64,000 nucleotides of DNA from Candidatus Nitrotoga fabula (lineage in GTDB: Bacteria; Pseudomonadota; Gammaproteobacteria; Burkholderiales; Gallionellaceae): NCBI RefSeq assembly GCF_905221025.1, contig NZ_CAJNBL010000002.1, positions 54,602 through 118,601 on the forward strand, written 5' to 3'. A program made the position numbers and the translations under genes. This document shows, piece after piece, positions 54,732-63,921 of this stretch. Below the pieces are notes generated by a model that was not told the DNA's origin, searched no databases, and was given only the letters and a program-made list of their open reading frames with translations. Each line of letters opens with the position of its first letter. Positions within the stretch are counted from its first letter, which is position 1.

Positions 54732-55142
54732 TCAGCTACCATGCCACCAGAAAACCAGAATCAGACCAAGCAGCGCCACTATGGCCACTACTGCAAGGGT
54801 TGCGCTTAACCAGACTACCCTTACTCGGTTGGTTTCGATGCGCCTGACCAGTTGCGTGTTCTGATCCGCCAGCGCCTTGATCAGTTCGGAAGACGCCAGT
54901 ATCTGGCGGTGCATGTCGGACGTTACTTTTTCCAACCGGATAATACGGGCCTCCAGTGTAGCCAAGGTCTGTGGTTCGGACGAAACTGCCGGCTCGATAT
55001 CCGGGAAAGGATTTTCCTGCGGCGCTGCTTTTCCTGAAATAACATCCCAGAGCTTCCTGGCGCCATCCGCAACTTTCGGCGCGTTGTGGATCACCTCCGT
55101 CCAGGGAACGTATTTCAATACCGAAAACCAGCCTGCTGCCAT
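54732..55142 (-). CDS. Hypothetical tail-anchored coiled-coil protein
   Basis: A 136-residue protein with no family I recognise. Residues about 60-105 (LATLEARIIRLEKVTSDMHRQIL) look like coiled coil, and a C-terminal helix (VVWLSATLAVVAIVALLGLILVF) would anchor it to the membrane with the N-terminus cytoplasmic. AGGAGG precedes the ATG by 7 nt. It is separated from the amidohydrolase gene by 236 nt on the same strand. Confidence 0.65.
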   Translation of the reverse strand: MAAGWFSVLKYVPWTEVIHNAPKVADGARKLWDVISGKAAPQENPFPDIEPAVSSEPQTLATLEARIIRLEKVTSDMHRQILASSELIKALADQNTQLVRRIETNRVRVVWLSATLAVVAIVALLGLILVFWWHGS

Positions 55143-55378
55143 ACCTATGCCTCCTGTTCAGTTTCGCGCGAATCAGGCCCGAAACCAATATCCGGACAAG
55201 AATCGCCAGTATTCCCTGGTGGGAACTTCATTTTCCATTCACCTGAGAAAAAAACGATTATAAGCGCATTGCACCACGGATACACAGTGCCCGCCACAGT
55301 TGATGTTTCCCGGAGCGCCCTGCGAACCCCCTGCAAAAAACATCGGCATGGAAAAATGAACGGAATAGAAACAGGAGA

Positions 55379-56080
55379 CTACCTGACCTGAAGCAACGCA
55401 CCCAGGACGGTTTCACGCAAGGCACGCCAGGAATGCCCCCCTGCAAGCGCATGCCGCTGGTTGATTTCCAGCTCGATGCCCACATACTCCCCGGGGGTAA
55501 AACGCCGGCGTAAATAGCTGCACAGGCAATCCGAGTTTCCAATATAGGGATAATTGCGGCGTACCCTGAAATTTTGTGAACCGGCCGTCAAAGCCTCCTG
55601 CCAGCGCAGGCAGATTGCTTTTTCCTCCGGCCGCTGCGGGTCATACAGCAGGCCGATATCTGCATTGCGTATTTCGCCATCGAGCTGTGGTGTAAAGCTG
55701 TGAGAGGCAATATGAATCACTCGTCTGCCCTGCCCTGCCGCTTCTTCAACGGCAGCTTCGACCTTGCGCCGGTAGGGAAGGTAATATTGCTCCAGAATCT
55801 GGTTGCGATCCGGCCTGGAGGCTTTGCGCATCACATCGGAATACAGACGGGGATGCCCGATGGAGCGATTCAGGTCGATCAGCAGCCGGCTGACGGTGGA
55901 ATAAAAAAAAGGTGCGGCCAGTGCCTGCGCCAACTCGCGGGCCATGGTCAGTGCCCCCGGGTCGTACCCGCGATGCGTTTGCAGCAACGCCTCATGGCCC
56001 AGAAAATAGTGGCGATAGCGCTGTGGAATGCGGTTTCCGCCGTGTTCACAGGTAATGAGAAACCGGTCTTTCCTATCCAT
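55379..56080 (-). CDS. N-formylglutamate amidohydrolase-family enzyme
   Basis: A 233-residue zinc amidohydrolase-like protein. Motifs are ITCEHGGNRIPQRY (about residues 8-21), HRGYDPGAL, LLIDLNRSIGHPR and VIHIASHSFTPQLDG. Family members hydrolyse N-formylglutamate in histidine breakdown, but there is no hut gene here. The operon context argues for a different amide substrate. ATG 56080 overlaps the upstream ligase gene by 8 nt. It is the last gene of the four-gene operon. Confidence 0.85.
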   Translation of the reverse strand: MDRKDRFLITCEHGGNRIPQRYRHYFLGHEALLQTHRGYDPGALTMARELAQALAAPFFYSTVSRLLIDLNRSIGHPRLYSDVMRKASRPDRNQILEQYYLPYRRKVEAAVEEAAGQGRRVIHIASHSFTPQLDGEIRNADIGLLYDPQRPEEKAICLRWQEALTAGSQNFRVRRNYPYIGNSDCLCSYLRRRFTPGEYVGIELEINQRHALAGGHSWRALRETVLGALLQVR

Positions 56081-57323
56081 GGAACATCCTGCCTTCGGCC
56101 AGACAATCACAGAGCTGGCGGTAGACCTCCTTCAGCCGGGAATGCGTACATGACGCGCCGGTCGCACGCAGGATGCGGCGCGCAAGCGGGCCGTGCTCCA
56201 GAATGCAGTCCAGCGCTTCCTGCCATGCTTCCTGCTGTCCGACATCCCTCCTGCACAGGGTTGCAGCCAAGTGGTTCCAGAGCTCCCCGGCTGTGCAGCG
56301 GTTACCGGGAAACCCCATCAGGCGCAAGTAGGCAACATTGTCAATGCAGGACTGCTCGGCATCGCGGATGCAGGACAGCATGATTGCAACCAGGGCATCG
56401 GTTGCTATCTGCTGTTGTTCGGCCAGTAAAGAATGCTTTTCGTCATACAGCTCACGTATGAGATGAATGACCACAGCGGCAATGGCGCAATCGGCAAGCG
56501 GGCATTCCTGCAGGTCGAGCATGCGAATCTCGATGGCGTTCCGGTCGAAACGCGGAACCGCACCGCGCACATTGAGCCACTCATGCTTCAATATGCCCTC
56601 GGGATCCAGGGGGGTGATTTCGTGATACATCGGCTGGAGGATCTGCGCGTCATACCCGGCACGGCTCACTGCGGTCTCCGGGATCACCTCTGCAATGGTA
56701 GAGGGTACTCTCGACTGGTGCCGGCGGTAATTTTCCATGCGGTAATCCAGGAAACCACTGCTGCTGCCTTCCGCAAACGGAGAACTGGCCGCCAGCGCAG
56801 GAAGAATGGGCAGTGTCAGGCGGATGGCGGCATGCAGGCGCGCAAACTCCTGATCGTCAAAAAACGGAAGGTTGAGGTGCATGCTTTGCAGATTGGACCA
56901 GCCATGCCGCCTGCAGTCGAAGATACGGTCGTAAGTCCGGTATATCTCCGCATGATCATGCGGCCACAGGCGCGTTTCGGCATGCGGAACCATCCACGGG
57001 TGCATCGCAGTTGGCATCAGACAGGCGTTCAGGGGTTTCAGTATTTCATTGACATGCCCGATTTCAGACTGAAAAGAGGGAGACAGAACTTCGAGATTGA
57101 GAGCGGATTCCGGCCGGATATTCTTGAGTTCAATGAGATGCATCACCAGTTCATTGGACAAGCCAAGTTTTCCCTGCTGAAGCCGAGTCTCCGGCACCCA
57201 GGCCCCGGCCATGCTGTACAGCAGCCTATCGGCAACCGGCAATACCGACAGGGTGTGCCTGTCCACGATCATATATTCCAGCTCGATGCCATACCCGGCA
57301 AAGGCATGAAGCGGCCCACTCAT
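56073..57323 (-). CDS. GCS2-type carboxylate-amine ligase
   Basis: A 416-residue ATP-dependent ligase of the glutamate-cysteine ligase type 2 (YbdK-like) family. Motifs include GYGIELEYMIVDR (about residues 10-22) and the MHLNLPFFDDQEFARLH and NAIEIRMLDLQECPLADCAIA segments. It would form an amide between a glutamate-like gamma-carboxylate and an amine; the partner is unknown. It overlaps the RimK-like gene by 4 nt and the amidohydrolase gene by 8 nt. Confidence 0.85.
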   Translation of the reverse strand: MSGPLHAFAGYGIELEYMIVDRHTLSVLPVADRLLYSMAGAWVPETRLQQGKLGLSNELVMHLIELKNIRPESALNLEVLSPSFQSEIGHVNEILKPLNACLMPTAMHPWMVPHAETRLWPHDHAEIYRTYDRIFDCRRHGWSNLQSMHLNLPFFDDQEFARLHAAIRLTLPILPALAASSPFAEGSSSGFLDYRMENYRRHQSRVPSTIAEVIPETAVSRAGYDAQILQPMYHEITPLDPEGILKHEWLNVRGAVPRFDRNAIEIRMLDLQECPLADCAIAAVVIHLIRELYDEKHSLLAEQQQIATDALVAIMLSCIRDAEQSCIDNVAYLRLMGFPGNRCTAGELWNHLAATLCRRDVGQQEAWQEALDCILEHGPLARRILRATGASCTHSRLKEVYRQLCDCLAEGRMFHG

Positions 57324-58792
57324 CGCGAAACACCCAGCTTGTGCGCTTCAATACGCCTGAGGAACACACCCATCACTTCCCGATAGAGCGCGTCCTTGAG
57401 GATTCCATCCTCGTTGCCGGCATCCACATTGGGATTGTCATTAATCTCGATGACATGGCAATGGTTCCCCGCCTGCTTGATGTCCACGCCATAAAAACCG
57501 TCGCCGATCAGATTGGCTGACTTAAGCGCAAACCGGACGACATCTTCGGGCGCTTCATCCACCGGGATGGCTAACGTGGCGCCTTCGCTCAGCTTGTGCT
57601 GCTGGCTGTCTCGCTTGATGATCTGCCAATGCCCCCGGGGAAAGAAATACTTGGCCACAAACAGCACGCGCTGGTCGAGAATGCCTACGCGCCAGTCAAA
57701 TTCGGTGGGCAGCCATTGCTGGGCAATGATCAGCTCAGATTTCGCCAGCAGCGCGTTTGCCGCTGGCAGCAGCTCCCCTTCCGTTTCCACTTTTACCACC
57801 CCGCGCGAGAACGAACTGTCCGGCTGCTTGAGCACGCAGGGCAGGCCCAGCAAGGGAACAATCCGGTTGATATTGCCGCGATGAACCAGCAGCGTCATCG
57901 GCGTGGGAATGTGATGCCGTGCCAGCAGTTCGGCCAGATAAACCTTGTTGTTGCATTTCAAAATGGAGTCCGGATCGTCGATCACGACCAGCCCCTCTGC
58001 CATTGCCCGGCGCGAAAAACGGTAGGTGTAGTGGTTGACGTAGGTCGTATCGCGGATAAACAATGCGTCAAATTCGGGTAACCGCCCGATATCCGGACAA
58101 GTAATGAACTCTGTGCTCATTCCCAGTTCCCCGGCGGCCTTTACAAATTTCTGCAACGCCCTGATATTGGAAGGCGGCTCTGGGTTGGAAGGGTCGTGCA
58201 GGATGGCAAGATCAAAGCGCGGAACGGGGCGCCTCCGCGTTCGCTGCCTGCGCCCCAGGAAATAGGCGGTTGCTGCCTGCATTGCAAATTCCTGGTGGCC
58301 AGCCGGAACATCGCTGCCGGAAATTGCCCGGATGCTGCGCAAATGCCATTGGCCATGCCTGCGTTCAAAGTGCGCGCGCAATAGCGGCGCCTGCAGCAAA
58401 TGGAAAAGATGCAGGCTGATACGGTCAAAGCGGCTGTCCACGCTGCGGCCGAAATAGATGCCGAGTTCGAATTCATCCGGCCCGAGAGGAGCCAGAAGCG
58501 GCTGGATCTGCGCATCCATATCCCCGGTAAGATGCCTCACCAGTGTCTGGGACTGCAGGTCTTCAATGGTACCCACTCGGGGCAGCGGCTTGTGGCCGCG
58601 CGCTTCGGCAAGCAGGGAAACATAATAACCCAGGCTCTGGTAGCGGTAGGACCTGCACAGGTTGAATACCCGGAACGGGCGGTCGGCACCGTATAAGGAA
58701 TCGGTAAGATAGGCGCGTGCAGTTACCCGCTGGACGCCGGGGATTGCAAGCGGCCAGTCCCGGGGAGTGTCAACTACGATGAGGATGTCCAT
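57320..58792 (-). CDS. RimK-type ATP-grasp ligase with N-terminal extension
   Basis: A 490-residue protein. About residues 1-190 form a distinct N-terminal domain (DILIVVDTPRDWPLAIPGV, FNLCRSYRYQSLGYYVSLLAEARG), resembling the RimK-like ATP-grasp N-terminal family, and about 200-490 an ATP-grasp domain: PCVLKQPDSSFSRGVVKVE (ATP-binding Lys/loop) and HVIEINDNPNVDAGNEDG (metal-binding Glu/Asn). ATP-grasp ligases make amide bonds from acyl phosphates. The N-domain is probably the substrate selector. It overlaps its upstream gene by 23 nt. Confidence 0.88.
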   Translation of the reverse strand: MDILIVVDTPRDWPLAIPGVQRVTARAYLTDSLYGADRPFRVFNLCRSYRYQSLGYYVSLLAEARGHKPLPRVGTIEDLQSQTLVRHLTGDMDAQIQPLLAPLGPDEFELGIYFGRSVDSRFDRISLHLFHLLQAPLLRAHFERRHGQWHLRSIRAISGSDVPAGHQEFAMQAATAYFLGRRQRTRRRPVPRFDLAILHDPSNPEPPSNIRALQKFVKAAGELGMSTEFITCPDIGRLPEFDALFIRDTTYVNHYTYRFSRRAMAEGLVVIDDPDSILKCNNKVYLAELLARHHIPTPMTLLVHRGNINRIVPLLGLPCVLKQPDSSFSRGVVKVETEGELLPAANALLAKSELIIAQQWLPTEFDWRVGILDQRVLFVAKYFFPRGHWQIIKRDSQQHKLSEGATLAIPVDEAPEDVVRFALKSANLIGDGFYGVDIKQAGNHCHVIEINDNPNVDAGNEDGILKDALYREVMGVFLRRIEAHKLGVSR

Positions 58793-59513
58793 GGTGCGGC
58801 TCGTCTCGTGGCTGGATAATCAAAAGATTGGCGTCATGAGTGACAATGCCCAGCAGGACAGCACCCAGCGCCCGGTCGATGCTGACCCAATAATTCCGTA
58901 CCGGGCCATACGGGTGCGCGCCATAAGGATCGGATATCAGCACACTCCGGTTATTTCGGTCATATCCGGAGATCACGACAAAATGTCCCGATGGCGTGCC
59001 GCGCAAGTCGTCAGGAAGATCGTTCGGACCATATTCGCGTACCGTGCGATAGAGATAGGTAGAGCTCAACCCGGACAGAATGGGCAGCCCGCGTCGCAGC
59101 AATCCGCGAATCAGCGGACCGGTGAGGTCTGCAAGAAGCAACCGCCCGCCCAGCTGGAGAAATTCCAGATACCCGCTGGTGGCATGTCGTAGCCGGGGGT
59201 CGTCTTTCAACTCCTGTTGCTGACGCAAGCGTTCCGCAATGTCCACTCCCGGATCGAACCAGGTAGGATCGAAAACCATCAGATTGTACGTGTAAATGGT
59301 GGCCTGGTATCCCTTGCGCAAGGCATCACAGGCCAGGAATACGGCAAAGGTGCCACTCCCCTTCTCCAGTTTTTGGGTGCGAGCAATAATGTCGCCAAGC
59401 TCTTCATTTTCGCCCCAGTAGCGGTAAATGGCATGCAGACAGGTAGGGCCGCAGGTGGTTTCATCCGGCTGCGGCTGGATCTGGAGAGGCAGAATCAACG
59501 TAACTGGCAGCAT
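58770..59513 (-). CDS. C39-like cysteine peptidase
   Basis: A 247-residue papain-like protein. The Cys is in DETTCGPTCLHAIYRYWG (C21 most likely), the His in SGHFVVISGYD and an Asp in ISDPYG, the C39 triad order. C39 domains cut leader peptides after GG in bacteriocin and other exporters, but this one stands free with no ABC or membrane part. ATG 59513 is chosen because GGAG lies 6 nt upstream. It is the first gene of the operon; a 12-residue N-terminal extension of the open frame is unlikely. Confidence 0.8.
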   Translation of the reverse strand: MLPVTLILPLQIQPQPDETTCGPTCLHAIYRYWGENEELGDIIARTQKLEKGSGTFAVFLACDALRKGYQATIYTYNLMVFDPTWFDPGVDIAERLRQQQELKDDPRLRHATSGYLEFLQLGGRLLLADLTGPLIRGLLRRGLPILSGLSSTYLYRTVREYGPNDLPDDLRGTPSGHFVVISGYDRNNRSVLISDPYGAHPYGPVRNYWVSIDRALGAVLLGIVTHDANLLIIQPRDEPHHGHPHRS

Positions 59514-59646
59514 GCGACACTCCGCACCGAGCGCGCGCAGTACGCGCACAATACAATTCCTCGTTCCGTTAAGATAACACGGCCGGATTCAGAATGGAGG
59601 ATACAGAAGTGATTTATTTTGTTTACAGCAAGGCGATCACACAGCG

Positions 59647-60128
59647 TTGAGCAGGCGCTCTGCGCCGAATCTGGTAAACCGGAAATTTCTGGCTTTCGGG
59701 ATCAACCAGCTATGGGCTGCGGACACGACGTATCTTCCGACATGGTTTGGATTTGTCTACCTGGCGGTGGTCATCGATGTGTATAGCCGCAAGGTTGTAG
59801 GCTGGGCGTTCAGTGAACGGATGACAGCTGACCTTGTCATTGCGGCGCTCAATATAGCGCTATTGACCAGAAACCTCAGTCAGTCATTCATCATTCTGAC
59901 AGGGGTAGTCAATACACCAGTGTAGCCTTTGGCAAGCACTGTGAAGAAATGGGAGTCAGGCCATCCATGGGGGCAGTTGGTGATGCCTACGATAACGCGA
60001 TGGCGGAAAGTTTCTTTGCAAGCCTTGAGTGCGAACTCATTGACCGCCGTCCCTGGAAATTCAGAACGGAAGCACGTCATGCTTTCTTTGCATGGATTGA
60101 AGCCTGGTACAACCCGCACCCGAACTAA
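59647..60128 (+). pseudogene. Broken IS3-family transposase (OrfB) remnant
   Basis: The frame from 59647 encodes an rve-type integrase core (NQLWAADTTYLPTWFGFVYLAVVIDVYSRKVVGW), with the first catalytic Asp. A frameshift near 59880 ends it. In another frame the match continues as HHSDRGSQYTSVAFGKHC and NAMAESFFASLECELIDRRPW, supplying the second Asp and the Glu, then stops after AWYNPHPN at 60128. Both ends are truncated compared with intact copies, so the element is dead. The boundaries given are approximate. Confidence 0.85.
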
Positions 60129-60200
60129 CCAGTGATTCCCCCGTCGCCACGCACGTGAGGAAAATTAAAATTCAGCCAAACGAACTATTAGAGGTGAAGC

Positions 60201-60421
60201 ATGGCAGCGAGGAACTGGACCCCCAAACAGCTGGCAAGGCAGGCAGAAAAATCCGGCAATGGCAACCGTGGGATAAATCCACCGGCGCACGGACAGCGGA
60301 AGGCAAGGCGGCATCGTCACGCAATGCTTTCAAGGACAGTTTGAAGCTACATATTCGTGCGATGGCCAGAAGCATGAATGCCATGTTGCGGGAGCCGCGG
60401 GAGGGGTTGGGGCGGGTTTGA
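60201..60421 (+). pseudogene. Frameshifted small conserved-type gene
   Basis: An ATG at 60201 with GAGGTGAAGC before it opens MAARNWTPKQLARQAEK, then the frame must shift at the A run (60247-60251) to continue IRQWQPWDKSTGARTAEGKA and on to the stop at 60421. The joined sequence reads as one family of about 73 residues that I recall as a hypothetical protein beside mobile DNA. One missing base, a sequencing error or frameshifting can explain it. Function is unknown. Confidence 0.55.
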
Positions 60422-60781
60422 AGGGGGTATGGCAAATGGACGCAAGGATCAAGGGAGGAGGAGAAGATTCATGTAAGTTACCTCCCTGCCAGATTGCCAT
60501 TTTCATCGAATAGCGCCGTTTTCAGTGAGACATTCGGCCCAGGCTGAGCTGCAAAAGTCTATGTGATGACTTTGACCAAGATCAGCGGACATAAGATTTT
60601 GAGGATTTTATAGACGGTCTACTGTGCACCGGATATGGGAGAGGTTGCATCGTTGTTGGATTAATCAAGATTTTAAAAAATTATAGCTTCTAGCTTAGAA
60701 CAATAAATTGCTTTCACAAAATCCTGGGCAAAAGGAATTATATAGGTCATAATGTCCGCAAAAATTCCCTGATAAAGAAAA
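60422..60781. promoter_or_regulatory. Upstream region of the restriction-modification operon
   Basis: The 360-nt AT-rich gap has no gene. It contains a CCTGG at 60723-60727, the site that Dcm/EcoRII-type methylases modify, lying about 55 nt before the methylase start. This would be a natural place for autogenous control, but that is inference. Confidence 0.45.
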
Positions 60782-62047
60782 ATGATACATGCCCAGCCGC
60801 TTGAACTTCTGAAACAGGCCCGAAATAGATTCACGCAGCGCGAAATAGCCGAGTACGTAGGTAAAAACACCAAAACCATAAGACGATGGGAAAAAGGCGA
60901 AACGCCGTGCCCTGCGATGCTTGAATCCGCATTGCGAGACCTCCTGCAGAAACCTGTTATCGGCACAACACCAAGTGGCCGTAGTTTCCGCTTCATTGAC
61001 CTTTTCGCCGGTATTGGCGGTATACGCATGGGCTTTGAGGCCCACGGTGGAAAATGCGTCTTTACCAGCGAATGGAATGAGTTTTCAAAAAAGACTTACA
61101 TTGAAAATTATGGTGACCATCATCCCTTTGTTGGCGACATCGTTCCGTATCCGGCCGAAAATGTACCAGATCATGACGTATTACTTGGCGGATTCCCCTG
61201 TCAGCCGTTCAGTATTGCTGGTGTAAGCAAGAAAAATTCACTGGGTCGCCCACATGGCTTCAAGTGCACTACGCAAGGGACACTGTTTTTTGACGTGGCC
61301 CGCATTATTGCCACCAAGCGCCCCAAAGCGTTCCTTCTGGAAAACGTCAAAAACCTGCTTTCGCATGATAAGGGCCGCACCTTCGACGTGATCCTGCAAA
61401 TTCTCCGGGACGAACTGGGTTATGAAGTGCATTTTAAAGTAATCGACGGGCAGCACTTTACGCCGCAGCACCGGGAACGGATCATTATCATCGGTTTCCG
61501 CGAAAAAACCGGCTTCTTATGGGATGACCTGAAGCTGCCGGCAGAAGGCCCACGTCTTGCGTCAATCCTGCACAAGACCGACGGCACAGAGCCGGTTATT
61601 CCGTGGGACAGCGGCCGATTTTTTGATCACGGCAAGCGGACCGTGCAACCGCGATACACGTTGACGCCTAACTTGTGGGTTTACCTGCAGGCCTATGCAG
61701 AAAAGCATCGCGCTGCCGGGAACGGGTTTGGCTTTGGTATGGTCTACCCCGATAGCGTTACTCGCACACTGTCCGCCCGGTATTACAAGGATGGGTCAGA
61801 AATTCTTGTATGGCAGGGCAAGAACAAGCGGCCGCGCCGCCTGACACCCCGCGAATGCGCGCGTCTGATGGGTTTCCCCGACTCTTTCCAAATACCAGTA
61901 AGTGATACGCAGGCTTACCGCCAGTTCGGCAATAGTGTAATTATGCCGGTAATGCAGGAGGTTGCACGCATCATGATGCCACACGTGCATGCGCTGATCG
62001 CTTACGAACGAGAGAGCATTCCGTTTACGCTGCCATTGTTTGCCTGA
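60782..62047 (+). CDS. DNA cytosine-5 methyltransferase (Dcm/M.EcoRII-type)
   Basis: A 421-residue methyltransferase. The N-terminal helix-turn-helix region (about residues 16-45, [22 protein letters not shown]) resembles that of Dcm. The catalytic motif IV is GFPCQPFS (about 139-146), with motif [11 protein letters not shown] (about 71-80), ENVK (motif VI) and [13 protein letters not shown] motif VIII ([11 protein letters not shown]). The target is probably CCWGG because vsr and an EcoRII-type endonuclease follow. It overlaps vsr by 1 nt. Confidence 0.92.
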   Translation: MIHAQPLELLKQARNRFTQREIAEYVGKNTKTIRRWEKGETPCPAMLESALRDLLQKPVIGTTPSGRSFRFIDLFAGIGGIRMGFEAHGGKCVFTSEWNEFSKKTYIENYGDHHPFVGDIVPYPAENVPDHDVLLGGFPCQPFSIAGVSKKNSLGRPHGFKCTTQGTLFFDVARIIATKRPKAFLLENVKNLLSHDKGRTFDVILQILRDELGYEVHFKVIDGQHFTPQHRERIIIIGFREKTGFLWDDLKLPAEGPRLASILHKTDGTEPVIPWDSGRFFDHGKRTVQPRYTLTPNLWVYLQAYAEKHRAAGNGFGFGMVYPDSVTRTLSARYYKDGSEILVWQGKNKRPRRLTPRECARLMGFPDSFQIPVSDTQAYRQFGNSVIMPVMQEVARIMMPHVHALIAYERESIPFTLPLFA

Positions 62048-62493
62048 TGGTTGACGTAGTAGACAACGTTACACGTAGCCGGATGATGTCCGGCATACGT
62101 GGGCGCGACACTAAGCCAGAAATCCTGATTCGCAGCCTACTACACCGTCACGGCTTCCGGTTTCGCCTTTACGTTCATGACCTGCCAGGCAAGCCGGACA
62201 TCGTCCTGCCTCGCTATCATGCGGTAGTATTTGTTCATGGATGCTTCTGGCATGGTCACGACTGCCCGTTGTTCAAGTGGCCTCGAAGCCGTCCGGAATT
62301 CTGGCGCGAAAAGATCAAAAGAAATCAGGAAAACGACAACCGGGCCAGAGAAGCCTTGCTGGCAAGTGGCTGGCGGGTTGGCGTCGTGTGGGAATGCGTC
62401 CTGCGTGGCGCTGGGAAAAATATCGAGGGAGTAGCACAGAGCCTTGCAGACTGGCTTCGTAGTGATACCCCATTGATCGAGGTGAGGGAGTGA
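62047..62493 (+). CDS. vsr: Very short patch repair endonuclease
   Basis: A 148-residue nuclease that nicks 5' to T in T:G mismatches left when 5-methylcytosine deaminates in methylase sites. The start [22 protein letters not shown] and the core GKPDIVLPRYHAVVFVHGCFWHGHDC (about residues 45-70, including the metal-binding Asp) match Vsr. It overlaps both neighbours, by 1 and 4 nt, so the cassette is translationally coupled. Confidence 0.94.
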   Translation: MVDVVDNVTRSRMMSGIRGRDTKPEILIRSLLHRHGFRFRLYVHDLPGKPDIVLPRYHAVVFVHGCFWHGHDCPLFKWPRSRPEFWREKIKRNQENDNRAREALLASGWRVGVVWECVLRGAGKNIEGVAQSLADWLRSDTPLIEVRE

Positions 62494-63725
62494 AGCCAGG
62501 TTATCTGTCAGAGTATTTTGAAGGGGTCGCTGCCAAGAGACTGAGCGCGGTAGAGGCCGACGAGACACGTTCAAACCAGCATGAATACCATGCGACAAAA
62601 AAGGTGCAGGCATTCCTTGGTAGCCCTGATGAAAAAATGAGAATGACAGCCCGTTTCCTCTATCTCACCGATGATGATCACGATCCCATCATGGAGGATG
62701 CGTTCCTGACGCTCTACAATTGCCGTAGAGGTAAACCACGTGCCCCGGAATACCATCTGTACTTCCCGACCACGAACGTATCCCTGAACGCCAGCGAAGG
62801 CGACCTGCTTGTGATCGCTAAAAAACGTGATGGTGGCCTTCTTGTCATCATTGCTGAGAATGGTTCAAGCATTGGACGGCAGATTGAATGGCTGTTTGGT
62901 TTTTCTGATTTGACCCACCCCGGTTTCTCAGTCAAGTCCAAGCTGGAAACGGAACAGGACCGTATTGAGTTTGCTTCGCGGTTTATTCTGGAAAATATCG
63001 GCATTGCGGTTGAAACCTCCGAGGATAATTATCTGGAAGACATGCTTTCTCGTTTCAATGGGTACTTCCCGACTACCCGTGAATTTTCTGCTTATGCGCG
63101 ATCAACACTCAAAGACCTTTCCCCGCAGGAAGAGCCAGACCATGTTCTTATGACGTGGATGGAGCGCGAGGAAATCCTTTTTCGTACACTTGAACGCTAC
63201 CTTATTGCCGACCGGCTGTCACAAGGATTCACCGGCGAGATGAGCACCGGGGGGATCGATGTTGATGGTTTCCTGTCTTTCTCCCTGTCTGTACAAAACC
63301 GACGTAAAAGCCGTGTTGGTCTTGCCCTGGAAAATCATCTGGAAATATTGTTTAAGGAAAACGGCTTGAGCTATACACGAACAGCCGTAACGGAAAACAA
63401 GGCTAAACCTGATTTTCTGTTCCCCGGCGTAACTGAATATCATAATCCAGCATTCAACTCGCTGAAATTGACCATGCTTGGCGTGAAATCAACCTGCAAG
63501 GATCGTTGGCGGCAGGTTCTTGCCGAAGCAGACCGAATTGATGTTAAGCATCTGTTGACGCTGGAAACAGCAATCTCTACGCATCAGACCGATGAAATGA
63601 CAGCAAAGCGGTTGCAACTTGTGTTGCCGCGCAGTCTGCACCAGACCTATACACCAGCCCAGCAAGCATGGTTAATGGACGTTGCCAGTTTTACGGAACT
63701 AGTACGCACACGCCAGAATATGTGA
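62490..63725 (+). CDS. EcoRII-type type II restriction endonuclease
   Basis: A 411-residue restriction enzyme. The C-terminal catalytic half (about residues 250-411: SVQNRRKSRVGLALENHLEILF, KPDFLFPGVTEYHN, LGVKSTCKDRWRQVLAEADRID) closely resembles EcoRII, with a PD-(D/E)XK core (PDF ... VKSTCKDRW). The N-terminal half differs strongly from the EcoRII effector domain, and may have another regulatory fold. GTG 62490 overlaps the vsr stop. The likely target is CCWGG. Confidence 0.88.
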   Translation: MKPGYLSEYFEGVAAKRLSAVEADETRSNQHEYHATKKVQAFLGSPDEKMRMTARFLYLTDDDHDPIMEDAFLTLYNCRRGKPRAPEYHLYFPTTNVSLNASEGDLLVIAKKRDGGLLVIIAENGSSIGRQIEWLFGFSDLTHPGFSVKSKLETEQDRIEFASRFILENIGIAVETSEDNYLEDMLSRFNGYFPTTREFSAYARSTLKDLSPQEEPDHVLMTWMEREEILFRTLERYLIADRLSQGFTGEMSTGGIDVDGFLSFSLSVQNRRKSRVGLALENHLEILFKENGLSYTRTAVTENKAKPDFLFPGVTEYHNPAFNSLKLTMLGVKSTCKDRWRQVLAEADRIDVKHLLTLETAISTHQTDEMTAKRLQLVLPRSLHQTYTPAQQAWLMDVASFTELVRTRQNM

Positions 63726-63921
63726 GTGGCAAACTTTGGTTTGGTGCATGATTTTTATTGCGTTTTGAAGAGAGGCTTCAGCTTTGTTCAAGTAAAATGT
63801 ACCTACTGTTTTGGTGAGTTGTCGATCGTTTTTTGTCTTTGTTTCAGTTTACAGCATATATAGCTATTGATCCGGCCTTATAAAGATTGAACTTTTAAGT
63901 ATTCGGCATCTCCAACCAGGC
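63726..63921. other. AT-rich spacer after the restriction gene
   Basis: No gene is seen in this 196-nt stretch. It probably contains the terminal inverted repeat and promoter of the transposase starting at 63922, but the repeat's partner is outside the window. Confidence 0.35.

Noticed and set aside
60247..60251. Programmed -1 frameshift site in the small gene
   Set aside because: The A run is not a canonical slippery heptamer and has no visible downstream pseudoknot; a mutation or sequencing error is simpler.
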